A DNA stretch of 64,000 bases from Streptomyces sp. Go-475 (GTDB lineage Bacteria; Actinomycetota; Actinomycetes; Streptomycetales; Streptomycetaceae), in assembly GCF_003330845.1 (NCBI RefSeq), contig NZ_CP026121.1:2027501-2091500 (forward strand), given 5' to 3'. This document shows positions 56,315 through 64,000 of the stretch, in pieces. The first letter of the stretch is position 1; every line of letters starts with the position of its first letter. The translations under genes and the position numbers were made by a program. The notes under the pieces were generated by a model. The model did no database searches. It was not told the origin of the DNA and saw nothing but the letters and a program-made list of their open reading frames with translations.

Positions 56315-57519
56315 AGACCCACGTACCGGAAGCCGCCGACGGCGAAGGCGTCCCACGGGAGACCAGGACCCCTCGGGAGACAGTTACGGGCGGTGCGCTG
56401 GGGGGAGAAAAGAAGGCCGAAGGCCTCCTGCTGGGCCTGGCCGCCGGCGACGCCGCAGGCTGGCCCGCCGCCCGCCACCGGGCCGCCCGCATGCCCGACT
56501 GGACCCGCCGCCTCACCCGCGAACTCGACACCTTCGCCGAGCACAACGCGACGACCACCCTCCCCGTCCCCATCGCCCTGAACCAACCCCCCGAACCCCT
56601 CCGCCTCGGCCCCTCCGACGACGCCGAATGGGCCGCCTTCGCCGCCGAAGCCCTCCTCCGCGCCGGCGACGACACCGTCCTGAACGACCTCAGCCGGGAC
56701 CGCCGCATCCGAGCCGCGATCGACCTCACCTGGAACGCCGTCGCCAGTGAGGTCGCCGCGGCGGCGGACCGCGCGCCCGAGATCGAGTCCGCCGTCCTTC
56801 CCCTGCGCGCCCGCATCTCCGTCCGCGCCGGCCTCGGCAACCTCGCCACCGGCCTGCGCCCGCCCGCCACCGGCCACGACAACCCCCACTACTTCGACGA
56901 CGCCGCCTGCGTCCGCGCCTGCGTCCTGGCCGTGGCCCACCCGGGCGACCCCCGGCGCGCCGCCGACCTCGCCGAGTTCGACGCCCGCTACACCCAGGAC
57001 GGCGACGGCGTCCACGGCGCCCGCGCGATGGCGGCGGCCCTCGCCCTCGCCCTGGCCGGCGCGCACGTCGACGCCTGCGTCACGGCAGCGCTCGCCGAAC
57101 TCCCCGAGGAGACGGAGATCGGCCGCAACGCCCGGCACGCCCTGCGGCTCGCCGCCGCGGCGGACAGCGCCTTCGCCCTGGTCCCGCCCCTGGAGCACCA
57201 GATCGTCGACCACGTCTACAGCTACGGCATCGCCGCCGCCGAAACGGTCCCGGTCGCCCTCGCCCTGGCCACCGCCGCCCGCGGCCGCATCACCGAGGCG
57301 GTCCCGGCCGCGGCCTGCCTCTCCCGCGTCGCGGACTCCGCCCCGGCCCTGGCGGGCGCCCTCACCGGCGCCCTCGGCGGCAGCGCGTCGATCCCGACGC
57401 CCTGGCGGGACGCCTGCCGCACCCTCTCCGGCTGCGTCCTGCCCCGCCTCACCGGCACCGACCTCGTGGAACTCGCCGGACTCCTGGAAGCCGCACAACC
57501 GGCCCGCCCGGGTGGATGA
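56311..57519 (+). CDS. ADP-ribosylglycohydrolase family protein 2, degenerate metal site
   Basis: A 402-aa paralogue of its neighbours. The family start GLLLGLAAGDAAGWPAARH is present after a 35-residue leader. In the first cluster SDDAEWAAFAAEA replaces the usual DDT-x-M/E. The second cluster reads LSRVADSAPALAGALTGALG, where the normal GRDxDT pattern has lost its first Asp and Thr. It is therefore predicted to be a weakened or non-catalytic member, perhaps a binding partner of the other three. ATG overlaps the previous stop (ATGA). The next gene starts seven bases after its stop. Confidence 0.8.
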   Translation: MKTHVPEAADGEGVPRETRTPRETVTGGALGGEKKAEGLLLGLAAGDAAGWPAARHRAARMPDWTRRLTRELDTFAEHNATTTLPVPIALNQPPEPLRLGPSDDAEWAAFAAEALLRAGDDTVLNDLSRDRRIRAAIDLTWNAVASEVAAAADRAPEIESAVLPLRARISVRAGLGNLATGLRPPATGHDNPHYFDDAACVRACVLAVAHPGDPRRAADLAEFDARYTQDGDGVHGARAMAAALALALAGAHVDACVTAALAELPEETEIGRNARHALRLAAAADSAFALVPPLEHQIVDHVYSYGIAAAETVPVALALATAARGRITEAVPAAACLSRVADSAPALAGALTGALGGSASIPTPWRDACRTLSGCVLPRLTGTDLVELAGLLEAAQPARPGG

Positions 57520-57526
57520 TGCGGCC

Positions 57527-58696
57527 ATGCAGCCCAAACCCCACCAAAACGCCACACTGGACGAGCGGATCACCGGCGCCCTGGTCGGCGCGGCCGTCGG
57601 CGACGCCCTCGGCGGCCCCGTCGAGGGCTACGCGCCCGAGCAGATCCTCGAACGCCACGGCGGCCGCGTCCACGGCATCGTCGGCCCCTGGCACGGCGAC
57701 GACTGGCGCACCGCCCGCCCCCTCGCCCCGTACCACAAGGGCGACGGCCACGTCACCGACGACACCTTGATGACGCACGCCCTGGTCCGCGTCTACGCCC
57801 GGGTCCGCGACCACCTCGACGCCTACGCCATCGCCGACCACCTGGTCCCCGACCTGATGACCGAGCCCCGCTGGATCCCGGAACTGGAGACCGAGGCACT
57901 CCCCCTGCACCGCATCTTCCTGGCGGAGAAATGGCTGGTCACGAGGATCCACTACGGCCATGCCGACCCGCGCGAGGCCGGCACCGGCAACGTCGTCAAC
58001 TGCGGCGCGGCGATGTACATGGCCCCGGTCGGCCTCGTCAACGCGGCCAACCCGTCGGCGGCGTACGCCGAGGCCCTCGACATCGCGGGCGCTCACCAGT
58101 CGTCGTACGGCCGTGAGGCGGCGGGCGTCCTGGCCGCGGCGGTGGCGGCCGCCTGCACCCCCGGAGCCACCCCGGACTCGGTCGTCTCCACGTGCCTCTC
58201 CCTGGCGAAGGACGGCACCCGGACCGCGATCGAACGGGTCTGCGAGGAGGCGTCCCGCCACACGGAGTTCGAATCGGCGCTGCGCCCGTTGCGCGAGGCG
58301 GTGGCCCCGTACGACACGGTGGGCCCCGACTACCGCGCCCCGTCTCTCGGAGCCCGCCGCCCGTCCCGCCTGCACGCGATCGAGGAACTCCCCATCGCGC
58401 TGGGCATGTTGCTCGTGGCCCGGGGCGACTTCCGCCACGCGGTCCTGGGCGCCGTCAACTACGGCCGCGACTGCGACTCCATCGCCACGATGGCCGGCGC
58501 CCTGGCCGGTGCCCTGGGCTCCCCGGTCCCGGAGGACTGGGCCAAGGCCGTGGCGGAGGCCAGCCGCCTGGACCTCTGGGAACCGGCGACAACGCTCACC
58601 GCCGTGGCGCGCGAGATCTTCGCCCGGGACGTGACCCGCCGCCGCACCCACGAACAGGCCTTCGCATCCCTCGGAGGCCAGGAATGCTCCGACTGA
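57527..58696 (+). CDS. ADP-ribosylglycohydrolase family protein 3
   Basis: A 389-aa paralogue. Family block ITGALVGAAVGDALGGPVEG near residue 15, metal cluster VTDDTLMTHALVRVYA, and second cluster NYGRDCDSIATMAGALAGA, so the ligands are retained (Ser in place of Thr at the last position). Additional insertion around residues 110-150 (IHYGHADPREAGTGNVVNCG). The end of the gene overlaps the next paralogue by 13 bp. Substrate unknown. Confidence 0.87.
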   Translation: MQPKPHQNATLDERITGALVGAAVGDALGGPVEGYAPEQILERHGGRVHGIVGPWHGDDWRTARPLAPYHKGDGHVTDDTLMTHALVRVYARVRDHLDAYAIADHLVPDLMTEPRWIPELETEALPLHRIFLAEKWLVTRIHYGHADPREAGTGNVVNCGAAMYMAPVGLVNAANPSAAYAEALDIAGAHQSSYGREAAGVLAAAVAAACTPGATPDSVVSTCLSLAKDGTRTAIERVCEEASRHTEFESALRPLREAVAPYDTVGPDYRAPSLGARRPSRLHAIEELPIALGMLLVARGDFRHAVLGAVNYGRDCDSIATMAGALAGALGSPVPEDWAKAVAEASRLDLWEPATTLTAVAREIFARDVTRRRTHEQAFASLGGQECSD

Positions 58697-60123
58697 CCTG
58701 GGTCCAGCCGGAGGACCTCCTCGGCCACGAACTCCGCCAGGCGACCCAGGACGGCCGCGAGCCCAAGGCGATCGCGGCCCGCTGGAAAGCGGCAGGCGGC
58801 CCGGAGGCTCCCGACACGGCAGGCGCGTCCCCCACCCCCACGTCCCGCTACCTCCGCCAACTGGCGGAAGACCTGCTGGACGAACTGGCGGACCTGCCGA
58901 GCGCGTGGGCGGACGACGAACCGACGGACCTGGAGAAGATCAGGGCGGCATGCCCGGACTGGCCCCCTGGCCCTGGCTGCGGGCAGTCGTGCCGCTGGGG
59001 CGGCACGGGTGGGCGCAGCGGCACCCCGCCGGCGCGGGCGAGCGACCCCACCCCCACCCCAGCCACACCCCACCAGCCCCTGGAAGCCGCCTGGCTGGGC
59101 AGAGCCACCGGCTGCCTCCTAGGCAAACCAGTCGAAAAACTCCCCCTCGAAGCCATCCGCCGACTGGCCAAGTCCACCGGCAACTGGCCCCTGTCCACCT
59201 GGTTCACCGCACGAGGCGTCCCAGAAGACCTCCTCGCCCAACACCCCTGGAACCGCCGCTCGGCACAAACCTCCCTCGCCGAGAACATCGACGGCATGCC
59301 CGAGGACGACGACCTCAACTACCCCCTGCTCAACCTGATCCTCCTGCACCGCCACGGCAAGGCCTTCACCACCACGGACGTGGCCCGCGTCTGGCTCGAC
59401 GAACTCCCCGCCGGCCGCACGTTCACGGCCGAGCGCGTCGCCTACCGCAACCTCCTCACCGGCCTGGAACCCCCGCACACCGCCCGCCACCGCAACCCGT
59501 TCCGGGAATGGATCGGCGCGCTGATCCGCGCCGACGTCCACGGCTGGACCAACCCCGGCGACCCGGCCGCCGCGGCCGAACAGGCCCACCGCGACGCCAC
59601 CCTCACCCACACCGCCAACGGCGTCTACGCGGCGATGTTCGCGGCGGCCGCCATCGCGACGGCCGCGACCGGCACCGCCGACGTCCACACCTGCCTCCGC
59701 ACCGGCCTCACGGTCGTCCCGCCGCGCTCCCGCCTCGCCCGGGCAGTCCGCCAGGCCATCGAACTGGCCCACGAGCACACCGACTTCGACACGGTCGTCG
59801 ACGCACTCCACGCCACCCACGCCGCCGGCCACCACTGGGTGCACGCCGTGCCCAACACCGCCCTGATCGCCGCAGCCCTCACCCACGCCGACGGCGACTT
59901 CACCGGCTCCGTCTGCCGCGCGGTGAGCGGCGGCTGGGACACCGACTCCAACGGCGCCACGGCCGGCAGCGTCGCCGGCCTGCTCGCCGGGCACCCCGCG
60001 GCGCTCCCCGACCGCTGGACGGCCCCGCTGAAGAACCGCCTGTCCACCTCCGTCGGCGACTTCAACGGCATCGGCTTCGACACCCTCGCCCACCTCACCC
60101 ACCGGGAGACCCACCGCTCATGA
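58684..60123 (+). CDS. ADP-ribosylglycohydrolase family protein 4, with N-terminal extension
   Basis: A 479-aa member. The first 130 residues are an extra region (LTWVQPEDLLGHELRQATQD, RYLRQLAEDLLDELADLPSA) followed by a Gly/Pro-rich linker; I do not recognise a domain there. The hydrolase fold starts at LEAAWLGRATGCLLGKPVEK. First cluster MPEDDDLNYPLLNL, second cluster GGWDTDSNGATAGSVAG, both intact. GGAGG lies six bases before the ATG. Its stop overlaps the CoA-transferase start by four bases, tying the hydrolases to the two following enzymes. Confidence 0.86.
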   Translation: MLRLTWVQPEDLLGHELRQATQDGREPKAIAARWKAAGGPEAPDTAGASPTPTSRYLRQLAEDLLDELADLPSAWADDEPTDLEKIRAACPDWPPGPGCGQSCRWGGTGGRSGTPPARASDPTPTPATPHQPLEAAWLGRATGCLLGKPVEKLPLEAIRRLAKSTGNWPLSTWFTARGVPEDLLAQHPWNRRSAQTSLAENIDGMPEDDDLNYPLLNLILLHRHGKAFTTTDVARVWLDELPAGRTFTAERVAYRNLLTGLEPPHTARHRNPFREWIGALIRADVHGWTNPGDPAAAAEQAHRDATLTHTANGVYAAMFAAAAIATAATGTADVHTCLRTGLTVVPPRSRLARAVRQAIELAHEHTDFDTVVDALHATHAAGHHWVHAVPNTALIAAALTHADGDFTGSVCRAVSGGWDTDSNGATAGSVAGLLAGHPAALPDRWTAPLKNRLSTSVGDFNGIGFDTLAHLTHRETHRS

Positions 60124-61319
60124 CCGCGCCCCTGCCCGCGCCCCTCACCGGCCTGCGCGTCCTCGACCTCGCCACCCTCTTCGCCGGCCCGATGGCCGCC
60201 ACCCTGCTCGGCGACTTCGGCGCGGAGGTCATCAAGGTCGAACACCCCAGGAAACCGGACCCCTCCCGCGGCCACGGCCCCTCGAAGAACGGCGTGGGCC
60301 TGTGGTGGAAGATGCTCGGCCGCAACAAGCGCACCATCACCCTGGACCTGTCGAAGCCCGGCGGCCGGACCGCCCTGCTGCGCCTCGCCGCCACCGCCGA
60401 CGTGATCGTCGAGAACTTCCGCCCGGGCACCCTGGAGAAGTGGGACCTGGGCTGGCCGGAGCTGTCGGCCGCCAACCCCCGCCTGGTCCTGGCCCGCGTC
60501 ACCGGCTTCGGCCAGTTCGGCCCCTCCGCGCACCGCCCCGGCTTCGGCACTCTCGCCGAGGCGATGAGCGGCTTCGCCGCGATCACCGGCGAACCGGACG
60601 CGCCCCCGACGCTCCCGCCGTTCGGCCTGGCCGACGCCATCGCGGGCCTGACGACGGCGTACGCGGTGATGACGGCCCTCGCCTCCCGCGACCGCACGGG
60701 CGAGGGCCAGGTCGTCGACATGGCCCTGATCGAGCCGATCCTGGCCGTCCTCGGCCCCCAGCCCCTCTGGTACGACCAGCTCGGCCACGTCCAGCCCCGC
60801 ACCGGCAACCGCTCCCCCAACAACGCCCCGCGCGGCGTCTACCGCACCGCGGACGGCACCTGGGTCGCCGTCTCCACCTCCGCCCAGTCGGTCGCGGAGC
60901 GCGTGATGCACCTGGTCGGCCGCCCCGAACTGATCGACGAGCCGTGGTTCGCCTCCGGCGCCGACCGCGCCCGCCACGCCGACGTCCTGGACGAGGCCGT
61001 CGGCTCCTGGATCGCCGAGCGCAGCCGCGCCGACGTCCTCGCGGCCTTCGAGAAGGCGGAGGCGGCGGTGGCCCCGGTGCAGGACATCCGGGACGTGATG
61101 GCGGACCCGCAGTACCAGGCCCTGAACACCATCACCACCGTCGACGACCCGGAACTGGGCCCCCTGCGCATGCAGAACGTCCTCTTCCGCCTCTCGGCCA
61201 CGCCCGGCGCGATCCGCTGGGCCGGCCGCCCGCACGGCGCCGACACCGACGAGGTCCTCACCGAGCTGGGCCTGTCCCCGGCCGACCTCACGGCGCTGCG
61301 CGCGGAGGGCGCCCTGTGA
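60120..61319 (+). CDS. CaiB/BaiF (class III) CoA-transferase
   Basis: A 399-aa enzyme that moves CoA between carboxylic acids. It begins LTGLRVLDLATLFAGPMAAT and LLGDFGAEVIKVEHP, and has RNKRTITLDLSKPGGR and VENFRPGTLEKWDLG. The catalytic Asp is expected in GQVVDMALIEPIL. PRGVYRTADGTWVAVSTSAQ and IRDVMADPQYQALN are family blocks. Coupled to the previous and following genes (ATGA, GTGA). With the CitE-like lyase next door it could activate and cleave a hydroxy-dicarboxylic or branched acid; the real substrate is unknown. Confidence 0.9.
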   Translation: MTAPLPAPLTGLRVLDLATLFAGPMAATLLGDFGAEVIKVEHPRKPDPSRGHGPSKNGVGLWWKMLGRNKRTITLDLSKPGGRTALLRLAATADVIVENFRPGTLEKWDLGWPELSAANPRLVLARVTGFGQFGPSAHRPGFGTLAEAMSGFAAITGEPDAPPTLPPFGLADAIAGLTTAYAVMTALASRDRTGEGQVVDMALIEPILAVLGPQPLWYDQLGHVQPRTGNRSPNNAPRGVYRTADGTWVAVSTSAQSVAERVMHLVGRPELIDEPWFASGADRARHADVLDEAVGSWIAERSRADVLAAFEKAEAAVAPVQDIRDVMADPQYQALNTITTVDDPELGPLRMQNVLFRLSATPGAIRWAGRPHGADTDEVLTELGLSPADLTALRAEGAL

Positions 61320-62128
61320 CGGCGTTCCCGCTCACCTGGCTCTACGCCCCGGGCGACCGCCCGGACCTGGTGGCGAAGGCCCTCACCCGCGGCGCCGACA
61401 TCGTCGTCGTCGACCTGGAGGACGCGGTCGCCCCCGACCGGAAGGAGTACGCCCGCGCCGCCACCGCCGACCTGCTCGCCGACCCGCAGCCGGTGCCGGT
61501 CCACGTCCGCGTCAACGCCCTGGCCGGCCCCTGGGCCGAGCGGGACATCGCCACCCTCGCGAAGGCCCCGGGCCTGTCCGGACTGCGCCTGCCCAAGGTG
61601 ACCTCCCCGGCCGAGATCACCCGCGTCGCACCCCGGGCCGCCGCCGGGCTGTACGCCCTGCTGGAGACGGCCCTCGCCGTGGAACAGGCGTACGCCGTCG
61701 CCACGGCCCACCCGAATCTGCGCGGCATCGCGCTCGGCGAGGCGGACCTCCGGGCCGACCTGGGCGTACGCGACGACACGGGCCTCGACTGGGCCCGCTC
61801 CCGGGTGATCGTGGCGGCCCGGGCGGCGGGCCTGCCCCCACCGCCGCAGTCGGTCCACCCCGACACCCGTGACCTGGAGGGCCTGGCGGCGTCCTGCGCG
61901 CACGGCCGCGCCCTGGGCTTCCTGGGCCGCGCCGCGATCCACCCCCGCCAGCTCCCGGTGATCGAGCGGGCCTATCTGCCCACCGAGGAGGAGATCGAGC
62001 GGGCCGAGACGGTCCTCAAGGCGGCCGCCACACAGCAGGGCGCGCAGGCCCTGCCGGACGGCCGCTTCGTCGACGCGGCGGTGGTGACGGCGGCCCAGCG
62101 CACCCTGTCCCTGGCCCGCCGCCGCTGA
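61316..62128 (+). CDS. CitE-like HpcH/HpaI aldolase/lyase
   Basis: A 270-aa TIM-barrel lyase of the citrate lyase beta/malyl-CoA lyase group. Motifs: LTWLYAPGDRPDLVAKALTR, DIVVVDLEDAVAPDRKEYAR (Asp/Glu metal and catalytic positions), VHVRVNAL, GLRLPKVTSP, ALLETALAVEQA and LGRAAIHPRQLPVIERAY. No citrate lyase alpha or gamma genes are nearby, so it acts alone on a CoA ester, as many actinobacterial CitE proteins do. GTG overlaps the CoA-transferase stop. Last gene of the six-gene unit, ending before a 14-bp hairpin. Confidence 0.88.
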   Translation: MTAFPLTWLYAPGDRPDLVAKALTRGADIVVVDLEDAVAPDRKEYARAATADLLADPQPVPVHVRVNALAGPWAERDIATLAKAPGLSGLRLPKVTSPAEITRVAPRAAAGLYALLETALAVEQAYAVATAHPNLRGIALGEADLRADLGVRDDTGLDWARSRVIVAARAAGLPPPPQSVHPDTRDLEGLAASCAHGRALGFLGRAAIHPRQLPVIERAYLPTEEEIERAETVLKAAATQQGAQALPDGRFVDAAVVTAAQRTLSLARRR

Positions 62129-62142
62129 CACCCCCACACGCG

Positions 62143-62176
62143 CCGAGGGCGCCCGGATCGTGCCGGGCGCCCTCGG
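62143..62176. terminator. Bidirectional terminator between the CitE-like gene and lgt
   Basis: CCGAGGGCGCCCGG (62143-62156) and CCGGGCGCCCTCGG (62163-62176) pair perfectly with a six-base loop, between two convergent genes. Confidence 0.8.
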
Positions 62177-62193
62177 TGTCGTACAGCGATGTG

Positions 62194-63120
62194 TCAGGTC
62201 TTCTTCGCCGACCCTGCCTCGTCCTTGGCCGTGCTCTTGGCGTCGCCGTCCTCGCTCTCGCTGTCGGCGTCGCCGCCGGACGTGTCGTCGGCCGCGTCGC
62301 CGGAGGCCCCCGGCTCCACCACTTCCTCCCGGCCGGGCCGCTTCTTCGACGACAGCACCAGGTACGTGACGGCGAGCAGGAAGACCAGGATCGCGGTCCA
62401 GACGTTCAGCCGGACGCCCAGGATGTGGTGGGCGTCGTCGACCCGCATGTACTCGATCCACGCCCGGCCGGTGCAGTACGCGGCGACGTACAGCGCGAAC
62501 GCCCGGCCGTGTCCGAGGCGGAAGCGGCGGTCGGCCCAGATGACCAGGAACGCGACGCCGACGCACCACAGCGACTCGTACAGGAACGTCGGGTGGTACG
62601 TGCCCGGCACGCGGCCGTCCGCGGAGGAGGTGATCTCCAGCGCCCACGGCAGGTCGGTGGGCTTGCCGTACAGCTCCTGGTTGAACCAGTTGCCCCAGCG
62701 GCCGATGGCCTGCGCGAAGGCGATGCCCGGCGCGACGGCGTCGGCGTAGGCGGGCATCGGGATGCCCCGGCGGCGGCAGCCGATCCAGGCACCCAGCGCG
62801 CCGAGCGCGATCGCGCCCCAGATGCCGAGGCCGCCCTCCCAGATCTTGAAGGCGTCCACCCAGTCACGGCCCTCGCTGAAGTACAGCTCGTAGTCCGTGA
62901 TCACGTGGTAGAGGCGGCCGCCGACCAGGCCGAAGGGCACGGCCCAGACCGCGATGTCGGCCACCGTGCCGGCCCGCCCGCCCCGGGCGATCCAGCGCTT
63001 GTTGCCGAGCCAGACGGCAACGAAGACGCCGATGATGATGCAGAACGCGTAGCCGCGCAGCGGAATGGGGCCGAGGTACAGCACCCCGCGCGACGGGCTG
63101 GGAATGTAGGCAAGTTCCAT
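62194..63120 (-). CDS. lgt: Prolipoprotein diacylglyceryl transferase
   Basis: A 308-aa membrane enzyme that attaches diacylglycerol to the lipobox Cys of lipoproteins such as the LivK protein in this window. About seven transmembrane helices. GGRLYHVITDYELYF and the Lgt signature QAIGRWGNWFNQELYGKPTD are present, as is YHPTFLYESLWC, with catalytic His and Arg residues. The C-terminal 45 residues form an acidic/Lys-rich cytoplasmic tail (EEVVEPGASGDAADDTSGGD) beyond the usual end. ATG at 63120. It is 84 bp downstream of the DsbA-like gene on the same strand. Confidence 0.95.
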   Translation of the reverse strand: MELAYIPSPSRGVLYLGPIPLRGYAFCIIIGVFVAVWLGNKRWIARGGRAGTVADIAVWAVPFGLVGGRLYHVITDYELYFSEGRDWVDAFKIWEGGLGIWGAIALGALGAWIGCRRRGIPMPAYADAVAPGIAFAQAIGRWGNWFNQELYGKPTDLPWALEITSSADGRVPGTYHPTFLYESLWCVGVAFLVIWADRRFRLGHGRAFALYVAAYCTGRAWIEYMRVDDAHHILGVRLNVWTAILVFLLAVTYLVLSSKKRPGREEVVEPGASGDAADDTSGGDADSESEDGDAKSTAKDEAGSAKKT

Positions 63121-63204
63121 GGCAAGGTCGACGCTACCGTGCCGAACCGGGCCCCGGGCAGGGGGCCCGGCTACGGCTCCATAACAGGGGCGTGAGAAAA
63201 CGCC

Positions 63205-63981
63205 TTACGCCTTGTTCGCCTCCTGCACCATCTGCTTCAGCTTGGCCGGGGTCATCGTCCGGTCCTGGTAGATGTTCTTGCCGTCGAACAGGACGGTCGG
63301 CGTGCCCGAGAAGCCGCCCTTGTCGAAGGCCTGGTGGGACTTGGCGACCCAGGCGTTGTGCGTGCCGTCCTCGACACACCTGCGGAAGGCGGGGGTGTCC
63401 AGGCCGTCGACCTTGCCGGCCAGTTCGATCAGCTTGTCGGTGCTCGCGTAGGCGTCGTCGACCTCCGGCGGCTGGTTGTCGAAGAGCACGTCGTGGTACG
63501 CGGGGAACTTGCCGGCGTCCTGGGCGCAGGCCGCGGCGTTGGCCGCGTTGCGGGAGCCGCTGCCGCGCATGTTGCCGTCGATGAGGGTGACCAGGTGGTA
63601 CTCGACCTTCAGCTGGCCGGCGTTGGTCAGCTCGTGGATCACCGGCCGGTACGCCGTCTCGAAGGACTTGCAGGCCGGGCAGCGGAAGTCCTCCCACACC
63701 GTGAGCGTGGACTTGGCGCTGTCCTTGCCGACCGGGATCGCGAGGCCGTCCTTGCCCTGGGCTCCCGAGGGGGCCACGACCGGGCCCGAGGCCTCGCCGC
63801 CGTCGTCCTTGCCGGCGTTGGCCGCGACGACGCCGATCACCGCCGCGAGTCCCAGGACGGCGACGACGGCGCCGCCGACGATCAGCGCGCGCCGGCGCTT
63901 CTCCGCGGACTTCTGCTTCTCGCGCTCGGCCGCCATCTTCTCCCGGGCGGTGCGCTTTCCCTCACGGTTCTTCTCGCTCAC
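63205..63981 (-). CDS. Membrane-anchored DsbA-like thioredoxin-fold protein
   Basis: A 258-aa protein. The first 30 residues are strongly basic and cytoplasmic (REKMAAEREKQKSAEKRRR), then one transmembrane helix (ALIVGGAVVAVLGLAAVIGV) leads outside. The DsbA/thioredoxin_4 domain has VWEDFRCPACKSFETAYRPV with the redox CxxC, and the cis-Pro in GGFSGTPTVLFDG. Two further cysteines (AAACAQD, FRRCVED) may form a second disulfide. Likely an oxidant or isomerase for exported proteins. GTG start at 63981 lies only 19 bp from the window edge and its ribosome site is weak. Confidence 0.9.
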   Translation of the reverse strand: MSEKNREGKRTAREKMAAEREKQKSAEKRRRALIVGGAVVAVLGLAAVIGVVAANAGKDDGGEASGPVVAPSGAQGKDGLAIPVGKDSAKSTLTVWEDFRCPACKSFETAYRPVIHELTNAGQLKVEYHLVTLIDGNMRGSGSRNAANAAACAQDAGKFPAYHDVLFDNQPPEVDDAYASTDKLIELAGKVDGLDTPAFRRCVEDGTHNAWVAKSHQAFDKGGFSGTPTVLFDGKNIYQDRTMTPAKLKQMVQEANKA

Positions 63982-64000
63982 ACCCCGGAAACGAACCGGG

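Overview
The window is high-GC DNA with streptomycete traits: TTG/GTG starts, tight translational coupling, TANNNT -10 boxes, a single rare TTA codon in all coding sequence, and actinobacterial versions of polA, pdtaR, gltBD and lgt. It reads as a stretch of Streptomyces chromosome core into which accessory modules are set. This identification rests on protein family resemblance and gene order; no database search was possible.

Layout. 1-5.9 kb: 5' half of polA, a divergent FdhF/YdeP-type molybdopterin oxidoreductase, a hotdog thioesterase and a secreted trypsin-like protease. 6.3-12.1 kb: a complete branched-chain amino-acid ABC importer livKHMGF with a hairpin between livK and livH. 12.1-15.3 kb: the ANTAR regulator pdtaR, an odd tRNA with a CAA anticodon but a short variable loop, a HTH-LAGLIDADG protein beside it, and pyruvate kinase. 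15.4-26.5 kb: a SIMPL protein, a Tat-exported 5'-nucleotidase, a two-gene decarboxylase/N-monooxygenase siderophore-precursor module, an aminopeptidase N, a single-domain response regulator, chorismate mutase, a GNAT acetyltransferase and an unrecognised HEXXH/zinc-ribbon protein.

26.5-37.2 kb is the most notable part: an eleven-gene set whose content, sizes and strand order match the mycobacterial KstR2 regulon for breakdown of the last two steroid rings (HIP-CoA): two SDRs, EchA20, IpdA, IpdB, IpdC, FadA6, KstR2, IpdF and an acyl-CoA dehydrogenase pair. Both divergent promoter regions carry a KstR2-type palindrome. The second dehydrogenase gene is interrupted by about ten copies of an 84-bp minisatellite. 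Indels inside the array put its two halves in different reading frames.

37.2-47.8 kb: a lone extra cytochrome b (QcrB) without QcrA/QcrC, a TerF-like vWA protein, and an ABC/FtsX cluster of two ATPases and two giant permeases. The first permease has a TTA (bldA) codon near its start. 47.8-54.1 kb: glutamate synthase gltBD with a GlnR-like site upstream. 54.3-64 kb: a VIT-family metal transporter with a partial iron box, four consecutive ADP-ribosylglycohydrolase paralogues coupled to a CaiB/BaiF CoA-transferase and a CitE-like lyase, then lgt and a membrane-anchored DsbA-like protein.

The genes fall into self-contained operons separated by clear hairpins. Nitrogen and carbon assimilation (liv, gltBD, pyk) makes up the core. 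The steroid-ring island, the siderophore-precursor pair, the lone qcrB and the TTA-containing transporter look like lineage-specific additions.
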